Shown here: positions 1 through 12,347 of the stretch, one piece after another
How positions within the stretch are numbered: position 1 is the stretch's first letter
How the letters are laid out: each line of letters begins with the position of its first letter
Assembly (NCBI RefSeq): GCF_021155775.2
Contig: NC_060238.1
Coordinates: forward strand, 7,364,001-7,428,000
Reading direction: 5' to 3'
Source of the DNA: Neodiprion pinetum
Lineage: Eukaryota > Arthropoda > Insecta > Hymenoptera > Diprionidae
DNA length: 64,000 nucleotides
Made by a program: the position numbers and the translations under genes
Notes under the pieces: generated by a model
What the model was told of the DNA's origin: nothing
The model's database searches: none
The model's input: only the letters and a program-made list of their open reading frames with translations

Positions 1-206
1 CATTAAATTTTCGCAACAGTTGCAAGAAAATATAGCAACAGTGATCGTAATGAGAAAGAATAGCAACGGATACCAGACTTTCCGGTAACAGCTAGAAATC
101 TAATTTTCATTTTCTACCTAGAACTATATTTTTTGATTGTGGTAAAGAATGAAAATCCTTAAAAACTGAGCGGTAACCGGAACTAAACATTTCTCTCAGT
201 GTGGTT
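1..206 (-). mobile_element. Dispersed non-autonomous element, cut by the window edge
   Basis: Bases 1-206 are the reverse complement of 53068-53275, with long stretches of identity (for example the CAGTTGCAAGAAAATATAGC word near base 15). The outer end at about 195-206 reads as CACTGAGAGAAA on the minus strand, which looks like a terminal inverted repeat start. The other end lies outside the window. There is no coding potential. That this is a MITE-type element is inferred from two well-matched dispersed copies, one of them inside an intron. Confidence 0.7.
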
Positions 207-404
207 ACAAATAGCCTCAATTTTGCCTCGCCGATTCAGATAAATTGTAATATTAGATCCATAAAAAACTGCGTGATAAATTATCAACCCGATTTAGTCG
301 TCTGTAATAAACAACCGTAATCAATACCACAGCGGAGCTTACTCTGCCAGTCGACATTCTTGAGCTTGCCAAATTACATTCGTATATGTATAGTTTTGAC
401 AATG

Positions 405-1003
405 TATACAGGGTGGCCCATTTAACTCTGCCACCGCGAACAACTTGGTTACTATCGATTGTACCGAAAAGTGTCTTCCGAAAAAGTTGTTGCATTTCAA
501 GGGGGAAAATGAGTTTTGGAAGTGAATGTCATCCGAAGGTCATATCTTATGAGCTTTCGGTGTTTGCGATGGTTTTTTTGAACGGGACTACCTATTTTTT
601 TGCTCACTACAAGGAAGCTGACATCAAAACGCGTCCAACCATGTGCAACAACATGACCTTCTGATAACCTTCGGCTCCAAAATTCATGATTAAGTAACGG
701 AGGTGGAAATTCAAGGAGAACGAATCGTATCGGCACATTCGATACTTTTTTCACGTAATTCATTTTATTAAATGCTCAAAATGTTGTCCGTCAACCTGAA
801 TACACTTGTCGATACGCATAACGAAGGATTCCCTGGCTTCACATATCATTTCAGGTAGTCCGGTTTAAAAAACCATCGCAAACACCGAAATCTCATAAGA
901 TATGACCTTCGGATGACATTCACTTCCAAAACTCATTTTCCCCCTTCAAATGCAACAACTTTTCCGGAAAACACTTTTCGGTACAATCAATAGTAACCAA
1001 GTT
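405..1003. mobile_element. Decayed Tc1/mariner-like element with long inverted repeats
   Basis: The left arm (about 408-584) starts TA-CAGGGTGGCCCA. The same sequence is found inverted at about 861-1003; for example GTTTGCGATGGTTTTTTTGA on the left faces AAAAAACCATCGCAAAC on the right. The right arm stops about 30 bp short of the terminus, so the outer right end is lost. Between the arms is a transposase C-terminal fragment. The TA at the left end followed by CAGGGTG fits the IS630/Tc1/mariner superfamily; that assignment is an inference. Confidence 0.75.
760..859 (-). pseudogene. Transposase C-terminal fragment
   Basis: On the minus strand the frame reads LPEMICEARESFVMRIDKCI, then a short QVDGQHFEHL-type ending and a TGA stop (plus-strand 760-762). 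The pattern 'R..F..R...CI..(N/D)G.HFEHL' at the very C-terminus is typical of transposases of insect IS630/Tc1/mariner-like elements. Only about 33 codons remain. An in-frame stop lies just upstream and the catalytic DDE part is missing, so this is a dead copy. It lies between the two inverted arms of the surrounding element, as a transposase gene should. Confidence 0.75.
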
Positions 1004-1009
1004 ATTCTG

Positions 1010-3480
1010 AGTTATTATCTCCGAGTTATTATATAAGAGTAATTTATTCACGACCGTCTGAAATTATCCACGTTTTTAGTGTTGAACTGCAAACGATGTT
1101 GACAAGGCTCCCCGGTAATTGATTTCATCAAATCAATGAAAATTCCCTTACATAAATCACCCGGTTCGTAAAGAGTTCGAATCCACTCGCGTGTATGATT
1201 GATCGTCTGGCCTCAAATTGACTCGTACTACTTGAACGGAGAGTCAAATCGTAACACGAGTAACGGCATAAAAACATAATAAATAAAAGTATAACTGTTT
1301 TTTTTTTTTTTTTTTATTTATTTATTTATTATTTTTTTTTTTTGTTTCCGTATCAAGGCTTCTGAATGCGTTCCATATCCTTGAAATATTTACGATATTT
1401 ATCGTGACACCTTTTCGATACAACTTTGGAAATTTTCGGATACCTGTAACCTAGATATTTTCATGGTTTGGTACAATTTGAATAATCGACGAATCATAAT
1501 TATCAGTATAACTGTTATTCGAAAATTATTCAACTGCAAATACGCGGTATAATTTATTCGGGATGTTTTCAGTCGTTACTCTGACTTGATATGTATTGTA
1601 TAAGTTAGATAAGTATTTTTCAAAGAAATATACAGCGCATTGCCTAATAAAAGGTAGAATAAAAATGAAATTTAAGTAGTCTTTCATATCGTCGTTTTTA
1701 AAATTTCATTTTTCTTAATCCGTCAATGCAGTCAACCGATCCATCATATTTTATATACTGTACGTAGAAATAAATCCAATCGGTTCGTTAGCAAACTATA
1801 TATAATTTTTTAAATAAAATAAATGTTACAATACGCAATTTTATTTTCTAAATTTGTGGTGAAAAACGGAGTAAAATAAAAGGAATTAGTAAAATATTGA
1901 AAAAAAAAATAAATAGTAATAAAATATGACACCATCGTTCACCCACATCTATTACTGCAGTCATGTCAGATTATTGCAATGTGAATTCATAAATGCATTG
2001 TTCTGATAATGACGGCCCGTTACTTTGGTAATGATTATTGCAATTCGAATCCATTACTCGTTACTTTAGTAATGGTTAATGCTATTCGAATCAATCAATC
2101 AATACTTTGGTAATTATCAATTGTCAGAGAATGTAAATTCAAAAATTTTGGTTATTTTGAAAAATTAACGACGTGGCTTTCGTCAAAGTTGTGGAATATA
2201 ATTATAAACATGTCACCTACGTACAGATATTCTATAATTGTGCTCTAAAGAGACGAATTTCTTAACATTATCAATTGCGTTATCATCTATTGTAAATTAT
2301 TCAAGTAATTACAAATTGTAGTTTCGATGCATTACCCATTATTTTGGTAATGGATAAGGTATTCTTTTTCGATTAATATTTTTTCAATCCTGATCCGGGA
2401 TGTTCACCAATTTCCAAAACGCACGTCGATCAGTTTTACTTTCATGTCACTTTCTCGAATCAAACTTTGATTTTTCAATTTTTGAACGTACACCATTTCC
2501 TGTCGTTCAAAGAAAATATGATCCCGATGTGCATTTTTTGTGTAAAAAATTCTGATCCTTCTGATCATGAAATGTAATATCAATTGCAGGCTCCTGGGAA
2601 CTGTCAAAAAATATTTTTGTTTCGATCTTTTTGAGTTCTGCACACATGCGAATAACTGGGCATATTTTTTTTACGTAAAAACGTAAACAGTTATTCATTG
2701 AATGTGTAATTAATAATTCAGCAACGTCCCATTGTGAATTGTCAAAAAATACACAATGAGAAAGGAATACAATAATCATTCAAAAATTAATGAGTAATTA
2801 AATGGATGATGCATTAATAAAACAATGCATTTTTCACATTAATCCCAATTCAATCCGGACATGTGTTTCCTCAGTTTTGGTCGTCCTTTCATGCCTTGTT
2901 CGAAAATCGTGATTCCCGATCAGTTTCCAAAAAGCTTATTGGCAACATCTCGATTCAAATCTTCTCCCGCAGACTTCCTTTCGAAAAGCATGTAAAACGA
3001 TACTCGATTTTTCAATGAATTTAAATCGAAAATTCTCTTTTTGTATTTTCTTTTCTCTCTCCCTCTTTCCCTGAATTTTACACCGGAAAAAAGCTCCACC
3101 GAATCGAATTCGAGGTACGTGAATAAAAGGCAGAGCGAAAGGAAAACTGGAGCCTGAATCTATCAAAGAAATAACATTAAGCGTAACTTTGCCACTTACG
3201 ACTGATGAGAAATTTCCAAGAATTTACTCGAAAATCGCAATCTATCGGGTTGATTACAAGAACTGTGCAGTTTCAAGTGAATCAGTTTGATTCTCTTGAA
3301 AAACGAACAAACAAATAAAAGATTCTTATACCCTCAAATCGTGTGAAAATAAAATGTTGTTATTTTCGAGATGAAATCACGCGGTTGTTTAATCGTTGAA
3401 AATTATCGCATATTATAAAATATACGTCCCAAGAAACTTTTCTCCGAAAGATTACGACCTCCATTACTCGGTTTATAAGT
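1010..3480. other. AT-rich non-coding DNA
   Basis: No supportable gene. It holds a poly-T/TATT simple tract at about 1299-1342. A short imperfect repeat at about 2018-2120 is built from the words GTTACTTTGGTAATG and GCAATTCGAATCCATTA (two to three units of about 43 bp). The short open frames here lack codon bias and splice context. Confidence 0.5.
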
Positions 3481-3488
3481 ATAAGTAC

Positions 3489-3506
3489 ATATATATATAT
3501 ATATAT
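3489..3506. repeat. (AT)n microsatellite
   Basis: Uninterrupted AT dinucleotide run, continued by imperfect TATATCTATA. Confidence 0.9.
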
Positions 3507-3953
3507 GTATATCTATAAAAAGAGAGCTTCGAAATGACATCGATATTTCAGTTTTTATTACAACGCGGAGAAAAACCTGTCCGATTATATTACGTGAGTT
3601 TATCTTTATACGATGATATTACAGAATTGCATAAGTCCGGGCGATAAAAGACGAGCCTTGCGTAGACTGGATAGGAGGGCGAATTACGCGAAAGGAAATG
3701 CGATTATTTTAATGACTCAATCGTGATACGAAACGCCTTTCGGTTTGCGTGAGGGCTTTCCCCATGATTTTCCACACGACGCCATATTCGTATTTCGCTT
3801 TATTATGGCCTTATATTGAACGACCATAACTTTTCATGCATGCGCAATGAAACGTTTCCTTCAACTTGAACACAGGTTTCTCCTAATTTCAACTCACCGA
3901 GAAACTTGAAGTGAAATATTATGATGCTTCGTCATATAACGAGGCATATCGTG

Positions 3954-3984
3954 TAGAGAGAGAGAGAGAGGGGGGGAGGGGGGA
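3954..3984. repeat. (AG)n / poly-G low-complexity tract
   Basis: AG dinucleotides pass into a G-rich run interrupted by single A bases. Confidence 0.9.
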
Positions 3985-5389
3985 GTAGCAGGCATGTGAT
4001 TCAATTTATGACGAGACACGCGTAGGGCTTTGGAATTCGCATGATCGTGACTCTCAATTCAAACTCTATTTGCCACCGGAAGCTTGCAAGATCCTCATAT
4101 CGATTTACGATGATACCGTGCAGATGTTGCTTCGCGTCAACGATGGATCGGGTCTTACGGTCTAGACAAAAAGTTTGGCACGAAACGTAATTTTTTTAAC
4201 ACGGTGGGAGTGAAAATGTAAATCGATAGGAACGAACGCGTTTAAGGGTAAAAATATCGAATTGATAAAAATACGCCAAGCTTTTTTGGAGAATTTTTGA
4301 AGTGTCGACAAGTCGAGAAATGTGTGGAAAAATGAAATGACTCTTGGATCTTTTGAATATTGAAAGATCGGTAAACAGATTATAGAAGAGTCGCGGTATA
4401 GAGTTTTGAAAGATGCTAAAATCTGTTTTGTAGAATTTCAAAGTGTTGAAATAATGATTTTCGACGTTTTTTTTTTTCAAATAACATAGTGTAATCATAC
4501 AATAATTTATTTTTTTTGTCTTTCAATATTTTTAACCCTGTAAACAAGTCGGTTTTTCTGGAATAAAAGTAGTTACTAAATTTTTGTTACTACGGCGTAC
4601 CGTTACGAAGATTTTGAAAAAAAAAATGACGCGACTTGTTGACTAATCTATATCGAATGTAAAGATGATCGTTTCAAAATTTTGCTCGAAAAATATCACA
4701 GTTTAAAATTAAAGTTTGAGAGAAAGTAATTTTTTCAAATATGAATTTATTGAAGTAAAAAAGTCTGTCCGTTGTTTCCATAAAAGCTCTTGACTTCCTT
4801 GATGATACATAAAATTTTTAGATAAATCGGTCAAGTCAATCCTAGGGTGAAAATTATTTTATCTTTGTTTCGTTTTCTTAATTTTTTTTTTTTACACAAC
4901 TAATTTAGACTGAGGTCTGATACTTGCAGGATTTTAATACCTTGCCAGTATCTACTTATCCATAAAATGTCATCAGGATATTCGCAAAAGGCATTTTCAT
5001 CCTTTTTTTTTTTTTTTTTTTTCAAGGCACAAGTATTCGTAACTAGAATTTATTTATTAATCAGAGTTTGTTTTATAATTTTTTATCTCTACACTATTCT
5101 TAACCTAACGATACTAAATCTATTTTAAATACCCGCTACGAAAATTTCATCGTATGTTTAAGCTTGATAATTTAATTAACCGTAATACTTTACTGAAAAC
5201 ATAATATATGCAATGAATTTTACCGACGATTGATTTTTGCCGACTGATTGCTTTGAATTGGATAGTATTTTTTTTTCTCTCGAATACAGATCAAGAAAAT
5301 ATTCGATTGTTAAAATGACACGATTAAATTCGGATCGAGGGGAAAATAACTGTGAATTGGCGTGTCAATAGATTTGTGAATTAATTACA
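3985..5389. other. AT-rich non-coding DNA
   Basis: No gene seen. Contains scattered poly-T runs (4470, 4890, 5010) and no splice-bounded coding block that I can support. Confidence 0.45.
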
Positions 5390-6170
5390 ATTCACCTGAA
5401 TTGATGAGAATTAACTAAATTACTAACAATTAACTGAGACGTTGAGAATTAATTGAGAAACAACTGAATTATAGAAAAATAAGTCAAGTTGAGTTGAATT
5501 AGTTTGCATTCGTGCCAGAATTATCTGTTCACGGAGAAAATAAAATTATATTGAAATAAGATATTAAATTGAATTAAAAAAAAAAAAAATAATAATAATT
5601 CGTATCAACAGGAAACACGAATGAACGATTTGAAATTTGTTCGAACTAACTTCAATTAGAGTGAATTATCGCTGATAGTATCGAATGAATTAAGTTGAAT
5701 TGAAGAAATCTATCTGAATTTAGAAAATTAACTTGAAAGAAGCAATTGAGTTGAATCAAACAAAAATAATAATTCAAATGAACAGAAAATACAAAAAAAA
5801 ATAATTTAAATTTTTCTAAAATCACTTCAATTGAAGTAAATCATCGGAAAAAAATTGAATTCATGAATTGACGTGAATTGACTTGAATTGAAGAAATCTG
5901 TCAGAATTATAAAAAATTTATTTGAAACAAGAAATTAAGTTGAAGTGAAAAAAAAAATAAATAAATAATAATTCGAATGAACAGAAAATACAAGAGAATT
6001 AATTGAAGTTTTTTTCAAACTCACTTGAATCAGAGTGAATTGTTGAGAAAAAATCTAGTCTCATGAGTCGAAACGAATTAAGTTGAATCGAAGAAATCTG
6101 TCTGAATTATAAAAAGTGAATTTGAAATAAAAAAAATTCTGTTAAATTACATGAATTTATTAAAATTAAT
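5390..6170. repeat. Degenerate ~190-bp tandem repeat
   Basis: The phrase GAAGAAATCT followed by TCTGAATT or TCAGAATT recurs at about 5702, 5890 and 6090. Each copy is preceded by AATTAAGTTGAATTGA or AATTGACTTGAATTGA, and followed about 80 bp later by AATAATTCGAATGAACAGAAAA. The spacing is about 187-200 bp, and roughly four units can be traced. The region is very AT-rich. A word resembling an element terminus, TTCACGGAGAAAATAAAATT, sits at about 5527 inside the first unit. Confidence 0.7.
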
Positions 6171-6944
6171 TCAACTCAAAGAATTATTGCGTAACTGAAA
6201 TCTCGAGTTATTTCCTCCCACGACGATGACAGTATCGTTATTCAATTCGCGATTGGAAACTTCACTTTTCCGTTGTCCGACTATTTTTCCCCCAACTTGT
6301 ACGTCCGATGCATCCTCATAAGTGCATTCCTTACGGATCCCCTCGATCTTTCCAATCCTCGGAATGTGCTCCGTCAGCTTCACATACGGGCGAGCGCAAT
6401 GAGAACGAAAGCTGCAATCTCTCAGGGCGAAGCTCCTGCGCTTGGCGCAATTCGCAAAGCTCCTTGGGGTCTTTTTCCCAAAGTACTTCATGGCATAAAG
6501 GGATTTTCATTCCGTGTAACCAAGCCGGTGGAAACATGCGGTATAAGGTGTGCGATTCTCCTTCTTCCACTCCATAATTTCTTCAAGTATAATAACATGA
6601 AGTAAGCGTCGGAGGGACGAAAGCTCCGCGGATACGGGTTTTATTTTTTAACGCGTAAAAACCCCCGGACGGCGCACGAACGACCCAAAAACTTGAATGA
6701 GAATTCCGTCGTATATACGCGGCAAAGTCGCGAGGACGCGAGAGAAACCTTAAATTTATGGCGGCCATCTAACCTGGATAATATGCGACGCTGTGATATA
6801 CAACACCCGCATTTTCATAGTTTGTTATAATTCCGCGTAATCTTGCCCTCCGCGTTATTGCTCTTGACTCGTGATTTCGTCGCGGATACAAACTTTTCAT
6901 TCGTTCGTTCGTTTATTTATTTTGTTTATTTATTTTTTATTTTT
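6171..6944. promoter_or_regulatory. GC- and CpG-richer block, possible promoter or exon region
   Basis: This block is clearly richer in CG dinucleotides than its surroundings. It has overlapping open frames on both strands (6171-6491 minus, 6273-6605 plus, 6331-6570 minus), none recognisable. Minus strand near 6760-6768 reads ATGGCCGCCAT, a YY1/Pho-like core that is common near transcription starts, and it begins an open frame of 61 codons. I cannot tell a promoter with 5' UTR from a coding exon here. No family resemblance was seen. Confidence 0.25.
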
Positions 6945-8220
6945 TCAAAGGTTTATTCGAGTCAAGGTGACATTCGTTTGATTCGAGTTAACGTTGCAAG
7001 TCCAATGTGGCGAATACAATACTTACTTAATTCAACAAAATACTTTTGTTGGACGAAGCTTGTGACAAATTGATATGGAACTGAATCAAGCCTTTTAACG
7101 ATCATGCTGATTTTCAATTTACTCGAGATAAATCGACGTGAATTCCTTGCGATACCGTGAATTTTGTAGCAAGAAACTGTGTCATTAAAATGACTAAAAA
7201 TTTTATTGAACGCACCTCGGTCGTTTTATTTTGAAAATATGAAATTCCTGTATCAAAACGAATTAAGCTCGTTCCCTTTTGTATATTGTCGAGTGAAGGG
7301 TTCAATGGTTGTGAGAGCAGGTTACAAAAATCTTTTGCATTGACTGAACATTAGAATTATCCAAGCGTACAAAAAACATTCTTCGAACGATGTCATTTAT
7401 TATTCGGTTAAATGAATATTTTGTGGGATTTACTTGATATTTAATGGATAAAACCCGAAAACTCATTGTTGTGTATATAGAAGTCTAAATTGAACTTGTG
7501 CCAATAGTTTTTATTTATTTGTAGTCAACATCAATTTCGATTACCCATAACTTGGTATTATACTCTCTTCACTTGTAACAGTTCCGATGATAACTTTATA
7601 TCACATTATCCGTATCTAACTTCTAAGCCGCCTACCCGGTTTTATAACTATCTCTGAAACTAATTCCGTAACGAGAAAGTTCACCACCTAGTGGCCCTTC
7701 ATAGTACTAGTATACCGATGTTTACGATAAATATATTCTCTACTTGTTTCAAAGCATGTGACGTTTCTTTTACCTCTTGAACAAATCGGTGCAACTGATT
7801 CAACGAGTTACGCCAAAAAAGCTCCGATTGGATCAACAAAGTATGGCATTCCATCGATGTAAGTTTTTGCTGGCTAGATTCGTGTACTGATTTTATTTGA
7901 AGTACCTAATTGTTTCTGTCAACGAAAATGAAATTTGCAGGAACAATACACAAACTTCAAATGAAATGATATTCAGTTGACTCAGTTCCGGAAACACATT
8001 AAAAGATTCACTCGAATCAACACTTCACTCGATCGCGACAAGAAAGGCTTTCGTTGGAACAAGGAATTCGCTTGGCTAAATCATTATGACAAACTCACTA
8101 AATCGAAATTGTTGAATTGAAGTCAGCGTATTTGGAACAAGTATGGGATAGCAGATTGAAGTGGATGGATTCCAACAAATTCTGTTTCGTCGGTTCAAGC
8201 ATTCCTTTACGTCCGTGCAC
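6945..8220 (-). mobile_element. 1.2-kb dispersed element, copy A
   Basis: On the minus strand this matches copies B (26024-27178) and C (45718-46957) along nearly its whole length. The right end (about 8206-8217) still resembles the CACGGA...-type terminus. The left end is eroded into the TTATT-rich sequence at 6930. No protein is encoded. The best preserved part is about 7552-7785, where only a handful of bases differ from copy B. Confidence 0.85.
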
Positions 8221-8674
8221 CGGAAATTGGATGCAGCCTTCAAAAATATCTTGTGATCGCAAGTCCAAGACTCGATTATCTGTATAATTGATTTTATATT
8301 CACGAGAATAACATGCTGATCCTTTTGACAAAATTCAGAATCACTGAAACCCCATAAATTGAATTTTTGTGCATTCAAAATTCTATTTTGTAGTTATTTT
8401 ATATTCAACCAGTTCCGAAAAACAAGTTTTACCGACAATTTTCACGGGCCTTACTGAATTCAAGAAGCTTCGGGTGAAAATATTTCAACTCAAATCATAT
8501 TCAACTTCCTTTCAATTTATGTTCTACATACGACACAAATATTATTGCCTTATATTCGTTCGCCTGCAATTCGTATTTTATTTCTTCTGAAATTACAAAC
8601 CACAGATTCAATTTCTATTCAACTTTTCTAATATCTATATTTTCTAATATACATACTGGGACAATGTCTCTAAA
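8221..8674. other. AT-rich non-coding spacer
   Basis: Nothing recognisable between copy A of the dispersed element and the next MITE. Confidence 0.4.
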
Positions 8675-9039
8675 TTTGAAAATCAACTGCGCATGCGCGA
8701 GTTTTATCAGCTGTTCGTGCAGGCTGGCCATCCCGAATTTCAGCTGTCAAACTTTTTCTAGCGGCGATGCAGTTGATACGAATTTTCGAGGTTAGAATCT
8801 CAAATAATTGAAGTAGTGACTCGGAAAGGATTGGGAAGCGTTTGTTATCGAGTCGAAAAGTTGGAAAAGTTGATTCTTCAAAGAACGGTCGGAATTTAAT
8901 GCTTATGCTCTTTGAAAATGCAAACGTACACATTTTGCGTACGTTGGCCCCCTGCATCGCAGACAAGAATACCGCTGCGGGAACATTTCGCCGACCAATG
9001 AGATTGAATTATTTGGCGCATGCGCGGTTGATTTTCAAG
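8675..9039. mobile_element. Short MITE with GCGCATGCGC in its ends
   Basis: Left end 8675-8699 reads TTTGAAAATCAACTGCGCATG and continues CGCG. The right end 9015-9039 is its reverse complement with about three to four mismatches over 25 bp. Total length is about 365 bp with no coding capacity. The interior holds CAGCTGTCAA (8741-8750), also present inside the 41-kb MITE, which has GCGCATGCGC near its ends as well. No clear target-site duplication could be read. Confidence 0.65.
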
Positions 9040-9773
9040 ATTCAAGAGGTTGTCCCTATATATATATGTATATATATATATTTTTTTTTGTTGTTTGAAA
9101 GGAAAAAAATTTAGAATTTTTCCTAACGCTACCCGATAAAATGCCTGTTTGGGACCTAAAAAATAACCTCTTAAAATTTGAGTAACGTAGCTTACGCGTA
9201 AGAACTGGCGCAATTGATTTTTAATTTTTTTTTTCCACTTTTTTCTAAAAATCTCCCAAAATATAACATATATGACAAAAAGTCTGAGAACATCGTTTTC
9301 ATGAAATTTAATTTACCGTGAAAAAAGTCTCTTGTGATTTTTTCATAAATTACGTATTTATCAAGATATTTACAAAATGCAAAATTACGACTTCAAATAT
9401 TGACTTTTCTTTTCCAAAACAATTTTTTTTTTTTGCCAAATCTTCTTCAGATCTCATATATTAATTTTCAATTCTCAATAAAAAAAAAAAGAAATTTCAT
9501 ATCGAATCCCAAATTTTGTTGATCGACTCTGAATTGACAAAAAGTATATATATATATATAACACTAATGAAACTTGTGTTTTACATTGCTCTAATCTAAA
9601 ATTAAAACAGAAATCATTGCAATCTCAATGACAAATAATATTTGTTATTTGAAATTCGTAATCAGTGAATCACTATTTTTCTCGTCACTAAATCCAACCC
9701 CTATATTTTGCAGCAGATGTGCAGGAGTTGCAGTTGATCGGTGTTTTTGTAACAGCTTGCAGAACGTCCTTAG
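9040..9773. other. AT-rich non-coding DNA with TA repeats
   Basis: Contains (TA)n tracts at about 9056-9080 and 9546-9560 and several poly-T runs. No gene seen. Confidence 0.45.
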
Positions 9774-9872
9774 ATGTCGATCACAGGCACGAGGCCAGTG
9801 TTCAAGATCGTCGCTGTGACCGAAATCGAATATCTCACTCCCTGTTTCCATCCCTGGACGTCATTGTTCGAG
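9774..9872 (+). CDS. Candidate first coding exon, unknown protein
   Basis: An ATG at 9774 opens 33 in-frame codons starting MSITGTRPVFKIVAVTEIEY and ending ...HPWTSLFE. They end exactly at a consensus donor, G|GTAAGT (GT at 9873-9874). A CAG or TAG acceptor is possible just upstream (AACAG at about 9752; TTAG directly before the ATG). The peptide composition is balanced and the codons are GC-richer than the flanks, which is unusual here. The downstream exon was not found. CTTCCCGGC after CGCAG (about 9986) is one possible acceptor, but its frame soon stops. I do not recognise the protein. Alternatives are an exon of a non-coding transcript or a chance ORF with a good donor. Confidence 0.35.
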
Positions 9873-12347
9873 GTAAGTGATTTGGCAAGGTTCGCCGGCC
9901 GCGCAGCCACCCGTTTTTTCGCCATTGTTTCATCGGCCCAATCATTCCTTTTGGCAGAAATCTCGCGTCTCATCCGTCGATCGCAGCTTCCCGGCTTTCC
10001 GTTCCTGCGATTATCGCATCTGTTTTCCAACGAATCGATCCGATCGAACCCAATTCAAAGTGCCCAAGAAATTCATCTGGGATTGATTAAGGGTGCGTGA
10101 CAGTCCTTTTTTATCGACTGAGTCGGCTGTTTTCCATATTCCGCTATCATTAATAAACCGACGAATGGAATTTCTTGGCATGAATAATACATGAAAATAT
10201 TTCAACAACTCCCGTTTTACTCTTCATTATTTCAATAACGGTGGAAAGTTTCTCGCCCGTGGACTTTATCGTTGTCCCAAAACTCAGTGAATAACACATG
10301 TCAGAGAACCGCATTTTTTGTTTTTTCCAGCAATTTTTCCAACTCTACAATTAAAAAGTTCCAGAATTTTGTATTTTAAAACAAAAAATAAGAACTCGCC
10401 GACTCGGTCGATAAAAAAGGACTACATTAGATGTCCTAATTATTGACATAGAAACTATCTATACTCTCCTGCTATCGGCTTGGTGTGGAGCTTGTTCCGG
10501 TGCTCAAACTGCTTCTAGAAATGGTTTCAGGCGTTCTTCGGAGCAGAGGAGAAGCTTAAAGTGGCTTCTTTCATTAACCTCAAAGCTGCCCGGCTTTTCC
10601 CTTCACTGTCTTTCTCTGAGGTCTTTCTCTATCTCGGAATTCTTTCAGTCGTTTCTCGTTACTCGCTTCTCGTATCTTCTATGGATCCTTGATTCACCTT
10701 CTACGAAGCTCGCGAATACCTCTGGGTCGGAAAAATGTCCGCGCAAGTCGATGATGGAAGCTCATGAAAGAAAACCGCGACATTGTCAGTGCTTCGGAAG
10801 GAAGACCGAAGTCGAGTGAATCGAGTTTAATTCTAAAGAGTTTCTCGATGATTTTGAAAAACTTGAATACCGTAAATTTGCTAACAAAGAAAGTCCGTCT
10901 GCTAATCACTTTGGAACCGTTAAATAACTGTTCTTACTTTTCTCTATTTTTGTGTTAAAAACGTACACTTTGAAAAATTTTTATGAACTCGGCAAAACAT
11001 CTCTCAGCTCAGATTCTGTATATCGTTGCTTTGTTATTTCATCGAGTATGACATTTTATCATTTCATACCTATATACATCGTTTTTTCGATTAACCGTGG
11101 AGGTTAAAAAAATTTCAATTTTCATTCATTTAAGAGCGAAATTTATAATCAACATATTCGATTGGCGGTAAATGTTTTTGATATTGTAAAATCCAGCGAA
11201 TTAAATTTAACCTCTAAATTTATAAATAAGCAATAATTTTACTATCCAAACAATTCTAAAATATATACGAATGCGTGTACTAAAAAGCAAATGTCTCATG
11301 AGTTTCTACATATTGTTTTCACGGCATTATAATCGTTGTATGTGTTTACTTTTGATTAGTATCAAGTGATACTACTCGCAACTTTTTTAATACAAATTAT
11401 GCACAATACGAGGAGAATACGTTTAAAGTGAGGAAAAAAAGTCAAAGGTGAATGATTCAACAAGAATTACATTTGTTACCGACACTTTTCTCATACGAAT
11501 CATCGATTTTTTGATGAGAAAAGATAGGTCACCGAAACGGTTCGATCAAAAACAACGAACAACAGTTAATAGAATAAAGTGATAACAAAGTAATTACTAC
11601 TCATGAAATTTTGAAAAATCGAGGAAATTATTCAGCAGAAGTGATCTCGGATCGCAAAGAATGCACCATAGACGAGCCGTATTTTAGGGGATTGCTAATT
11701 ACGCCGTAGAAAAAGAGACGAGTTACAAGATAATTGCAGAAATCTGTCGCAGCCGTTTTGCGTCCGAAATTATCTCCCCCTTTTTGCCAGTTTTTGTGAT
11801 ACCGTAACACGGATATTATATCGAAGCGTTTCGCGTTCACGGATCCGTTGGTTCTCGGTTTTTTTCCCGGGGGTGCCGCAGGAGCCTCGCATCCTGCAGG
11901 ATTGCTCCGGGATAACGGGGAACGGGTTCGGAGGCGTGAGGCCGGTTACAATATTGAGCCATTTCCGAGGGGCGCTTTATTTATTTATCCTTTTACTCGC
12001 GCAGGGATATCTGGCAGGCCAGCCGATAGAAAACGCGAGGATACGCGGAGAGAGATGATGTATAGAGTTCTGTATGGACCTCCGTGACGTATCCTCGTAT
12101 CCGATGTAATCAGGAATTAGGGGGATTATGTTTTTGTACCGTTGCTCTTCCGAATACGGACCCGAAGTATGGTCGAAACATTTTTCGGGAGGTTGAACTT
12201 CGTATTAATTTCGTTAGAGTAGATAGTCGTAAATTGTGTATTTTCGACATGGTATGCGTGAAATTCAATTTTACGCACTGTATCGGAAAGTGCTGTTTTA
12301 CGTGGTGAAAGGTAACAGTGAGTAAAATCAGATTCTACGCATGCATA
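9873..12347. other. Non-coding stretch with two GC-richer islands
   Basis: GC-richer patches lie at about 9880-10090 and 11840-12080. The second has an open frame of 79 codons on the plus strand, unrecognised and without convincing splice sites. The rest is AT-rich with no gene that I can support. An isolated TTTTACGCACTG word at about 12267 belongs to the palindrome family described next. Confidence 0.4.

Noticed and set aside
1160..1180. GTTCGAATCC word resembling a tRNA T-arm
   Set aside because: No acceptor stem, D-arm or anticodon arm could be built around it.
6273..6605. Overlapping open frames on both strands at the 6.3-kb GC-richer block
   Set aside because: Three frames overlap without any recognisable product, so none can be preferred.
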